The position numbers and the translations under genes are program-made. Of a stretch of DNA of 7,474 nt, positions 5,993-7,474 are shown in pieces. This stretch comes from Oscillospiraceae bacterium (GTDB lineage Bacteria; Bacillota_A; Clostridia; Oscillospirales; Ruminococcaceae), in the NCBI GenBank assembly GCA_017414145.1, contig JAFPQL010000086.1:1-7474 (forward strand), in the 5' to 3' direction. Positions within the stretch are counted from its first letter, which is position 1. Every line of letters starts with the position of its first letter. The notes under the pieces were generated by a model that saw only the letters and a program-made list of their open reading frames with translations, searched no databases and was not told the origin of the DNA.

Positions 5993-6817
5993 ATGAACTA
6001 CAAGAAGAGAGTGCTTGCGATGATGCTGGCGGCCGCACTGACGCTGCCCGCCTTTTCGTGTAAGAAGGACGGAGATTCTTCCGGTGCATCCAGCGAGACG
6101 CGCAGCACCGAGACAATTCCGCTGAACACGGATGAGAACAAGAACATCCAGATGGATGTTGTGTTCAAGGAAGTGGAAAACGACAGCGCGAACGACGAAA
6201 CAGAACCCGTCGCTTCGATTGTGACCGGCGAGAACGGTTCGCTCTATGTGCAGAAAACAGACATCAACCACAAGCCCGTCACCGAGCAGAACGGCGACCC
6301 CGCAACGGAGGTCTACACCGGCACGACGCTGGCGACCAAGGTTCCGGACCCGGAGTACAAGCCGGCTTACAAGACCTATTTCTCCATGTGGATTGACACG
6401 ACCAAGAAGTCGGACTTTGTCTTTGACGGCGAGTTCCTGACCTTCGATATCAAAATCAGCGAGGACGCCAAGGACGGCGTTTATCCGATTCAGATCTACA
6501 AGGACGATGTCGCAACCTATGGCGGCGAGACGCTGAAGGTAACCCAGAATCCTGGCTATATCTGCGTCAATTCGGAGGCACCGTCGCCGGAGAACAAGAA
6601 CGGCGATGGTCTGACGCTGAACGGCAGTGTGGTGTCCGGCAAGCCGGGCGATGTGGTGAAGTACACGGTCAACGCTGCGAACAATCCGGGCTTTGCCGCA
6701 TTCCGTCTGTGGATGAACTACGATTCAAACCTGTTCAAGGTGACCCGTGCACAGGCCGGCAAGGACTTCACAACGACGATCGGTCTGGACGGCAGAACGG
6801 TCTCTGATCCGGACTGA
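5993..6817 (+). CDS. Secreted lipoprotein with cohesin-like half-modules
   Basis: This 274-residue protein starts with a basic, hydrophobic export signal ending in LPAFSC, so Cys23 is the likely lipidation site; Pro at -4 and Phe at -2 make the lipobox atypical. A polar Ser/Asp/Glu/Thr-rich linker follows to about residue 50. Residues about 126-192 resemble the second half of a cohesin module (TFDIKISEDAKDGVYPIQI, then GYICVN). Residues about 203-259 resemble the first half (SGKPGDVVKYTV, NNPGFAAFRLWMNYDSNLF). The protein then stops, without the rest of a module. Cohesins bind dockerins in cellulosome-type assemblies; dockerin binding here is unproven. The ATG at 5993 was chosen because AAAGGAG (5977-5983) lies 9 bases upstream; the in-frame ATG at 5987 is only 3 bases from it. 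It is a single-gene unit with its own promoter and terminator. Lipoprotein call is good, cohesin call moderate. Confidence 0.75.
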   Translation: MNYKKRVLAMMLAAALTLPAFSCKKDGDSSGASSETRSTETIPLNTDENKNIQMDVVFKEVENDSANDETEPVASIVTGENGSLYVQKTDINHKPVTEQNGDPATEVYTGTTLATKVPDPEYKPAYKTYFSMWIDTTKKSDFVFDGEFLTFDIKISEDAKDGVYPIQIYKDDVATYGGETLKVTQNPGYICVNSEAPSPENKNGDGLTLNGSVVSGKPGDVVKYTVNAANNPGFAAFRLWMNYDSNLFKVTRAQAGKDFTTTIGLDGRTVSDPD

Positions 6818-6837
6818 GACAACGCATAACTGAACCG

Positions 6838-6870
6838 AAACCGGTGCTGCGGAGCTGCGGCGCCGGTTTT
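6838..6870 (+). terminator. Intrinsic terminator of the lipoprotein gene
   Basis: The 13-base arms 6838-6850 (AAACCGGTGCTGC) and 6857-6869 pair throughout, with two G-T wobbles, around the loop GGAGCT. The 3' arm runs into TTTT (6867-6870). It lies 21 bases after the stop codon. This shows the short C-terminus of the lipoprotein is the real end of the transcript. Confidence 0.85.
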
Positions 6871-7015
6871 GCTGTTTCTGCGCGGAGGAGCCTCCTGCCG
6901 GAAAGGGAACGCCCGCGAGGATCGGGAACGGGCTCCGCGGCACGCATTTGTCTGCTTTACACAATTTCCGGCGGAAACGGCACCGGAATTTCTGCGCCGC
7001 GCAGCCGCGCCGGAC
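6871..7015. other. Gene-free GC-rich stretch with nested inverted repeats
   Basis: No convincing gene is visible here. CGCGGAG (6881-6887) pairs with CTCCGCG (6933-6939); within it GCCCG (6911-6915) can pair with CGGGC (6929-6933), and GGGAACG occurs twice (6905-6911 and 6924-6930). Further on, TTTCCG (6965-6970) and CGGAAA (6972-6977) form a 13-base palindrome centred on one G, about 40 bases before the rpsB -35 hexamer, a possible operator position. The repeats are seen directly; any function is a guess, and GC-rich sequence yields short palindromes by chance. Confidence 0.35.
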
Positions 7016-7044
7016 TTGCAAAATTGCAGAAAATATGATATAAT
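7016..7044 (+). promoter_or_regulatory. Extended -10 SigA promoter of rpsB
   Basis: TTGCAA (7016-7021) is followed after 17 bases by an exact TATAAT (7039-7044), with TATGA directly before it giving an extended -10 element. Transcription should start near 7051. This is a strong promoter, as expected for a ribosomal protein gene. Confidence 0.88.
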
Positions 7045-7050
7045 AGGTAC

Positions 7051-7173
7051 GCACTTCGCACGGATTGGCACCGCCGCACGGCTCTGCACGCATTTTTGCG
7101 GCAGTTGCGGCTGATCCTGATGCCGTCCGGAGGTCAAAACCAAATTTTTATTTTTTCAAGGAGGATCTATCCC
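7051..7173 (+). promoter_or_regulatory. Structured 5' leader of rpsB
   Basis: The predicted leader is about 120 bases. Its main feature is a hairpin from 7073 to 7111: outer stem GCCGCA/TGCGGC (7073-7078, 7106-7111), then CTGC/GCAG (7084-7087, 7101-7104) and CGCA/TGCG (7089-7092, 7097-7100) around a TTTT loop with one bulged A. Downstream is a U-rich tract (about 7144-7156) directly before AAGGAGG (7158-7164), which is 9 bases from the ATG. Ribosomal protein leaders often carry autoregulatory structures, and S2 represses its own mRNA in enterobacteria, but I cannot match this one to a known class. Confidence 0.5.
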
Positions 7174-7474
7174 ATGAGCGTTGTATCTATGAAGCAGCTT
7201 CTGGAGGCAGGCGTCCACTTCGGACATCAGACCCGCCGCTGGAACCCGAAAATGGCACCGTATATCTTTACGGAGCGCAACGGTATCTACATTATCGACC
7301 TGCAGAAGACGGTCCGCAAGCTGGAGGAGGCGTATGCCTTCGTCCGTGAGCTGTCCGCTTCCGGCAAGTCTGTGCTGTTCGTCGGCACGAAGAAGCAGGC
7401 TGCGGATTCCATCCGCGAGGAGGCACTTCGTTCCGGCTCTTACTTTGTCAATGCACGCTGGCTGGGCGGCATGA
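7174..7474 (+). CDS. rpsB: 30S ribosomal protein S2, N-terminal part cut by window end
   Basis: The first 100 codons of ribosomal protein S2 are present; the gene runs off the right edge. S2 is an essential small-subunit protein, added late in 30S assembly near S1 in many bacteria. Recognition rests on the N-terminal block [20 protein letters not shown], then the [20 protein letters not shown] segment, FVGTKKQA and ARWLGGM, all hallmarks of bacterial S2 in the expected order. The start has AAGGAGG 9 bases upstream. Full-length S2 is usually about 230-260 residues, so well over half is missing. In most bacteria tsf (elongation factor Ts) follows rpsB; that lies beyond this window. No frameshift or unusual residue is visible. 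Confidence 0.97.
   Translation, partial: MSVVSMKQLLEAGVHFGHQTRRWNPKMAPYIFTERNGIYIIDLQKTVRKLEEAYAFVRELSASGKSVLFVGTKKQAADSIREEALRSGSYFVNARWLGGM

Noticed and set aside
6818..6900. Frameshifted continuation of the cohesin module after the lipoprotein stop
   Set aside because: The other plus-strand frames give no cohesin-like residues, and a strong terminator follows at once.
6725..7143. Minus-strand open frames and a short plus frame between the lipoprotein and rpsB
   Set aside because: They are Arg/Ser/Ala-rich, overlap the terminator or rpsB promoter, and have no convincing ribosome binding site or domain.
1..7474. CRISPR array, tRNA, insertion sequence, toxin-antitoxin or defence genes
   Set aside because: I looked for regular repeats, cloverleaf-like sequence, transposase or integrase motifs and small paired genes and saw none.

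Overview
The window looks like chromosome from a Gram-positive member of the Clostridia, most likely a Ruminococcus-like Oscillospiraceae. The reasons are AGGAGG-type ribosome binding sites before most genes, SigA-type promoters, GC-rich third codon positions, a lipoprotein with cohesin-like sequence, and typical Firmicutes families (VanY-like M15 protein, COG2426 membrane protein, NatA/NatB-type ABC exporter). The genus is inferred from family content, not from a marker comparison.

Layout, left to right. (1) 98-1132, plus: a membrane-anchored VanY/M15B-like protein that keeps the fold motifs but appears to have lost two of three zinc ligands. (2) 1143-1223: two related hairpins, the second a terminator usable on both strands, separating it from the convergent gene. 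(3) 1225-1776, minus: a COG2426 'small multidrug export' family membrane protein with a near-consensus promoter at 1873-1901. (4) 1902-2141: a divergent intergenic region with several short inverted repeats and an extended -10 promoter for the next operon. (5) 2142-5800, plus: a tightly overlapping three-gene ABC-2 operon, one NatA-like ATPase and two paralogous NatB-like permeases. (6) 5805-5860: a strong hairpin with a GAAA loop. (7) 5885-6870: a single-gene unit with a perfect TTGACA-17-TATAAT promoter, a lipoprotein with cohesin-like half-modules, and an intrinsic terminator. (8) 6871-7173: a gene-free stretch with GC-rich inverted repeats, then an extended -10 promoter and a structured leader. 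(9) 7174 to the window end: the first 100 codons of rpsB (ribosomal protein S2).

The ABC genes should act together: the ATPase drives a probable heterodimer of the two permeases, and overlapping reading frames suggest translational coupling. The other genes are separate transcription units. Several proteins act at the envelope, but nothing in the sequence ties them into one pathway. I see no mobile element, CRISPR array, tRNA, rRNA or defence system, and no clear new multi-gene system. The two most unusual proteins are the apparently zinc-less VanY-like protein and the lipoprotein whose cohesin-like halves seem to be in reversed order.
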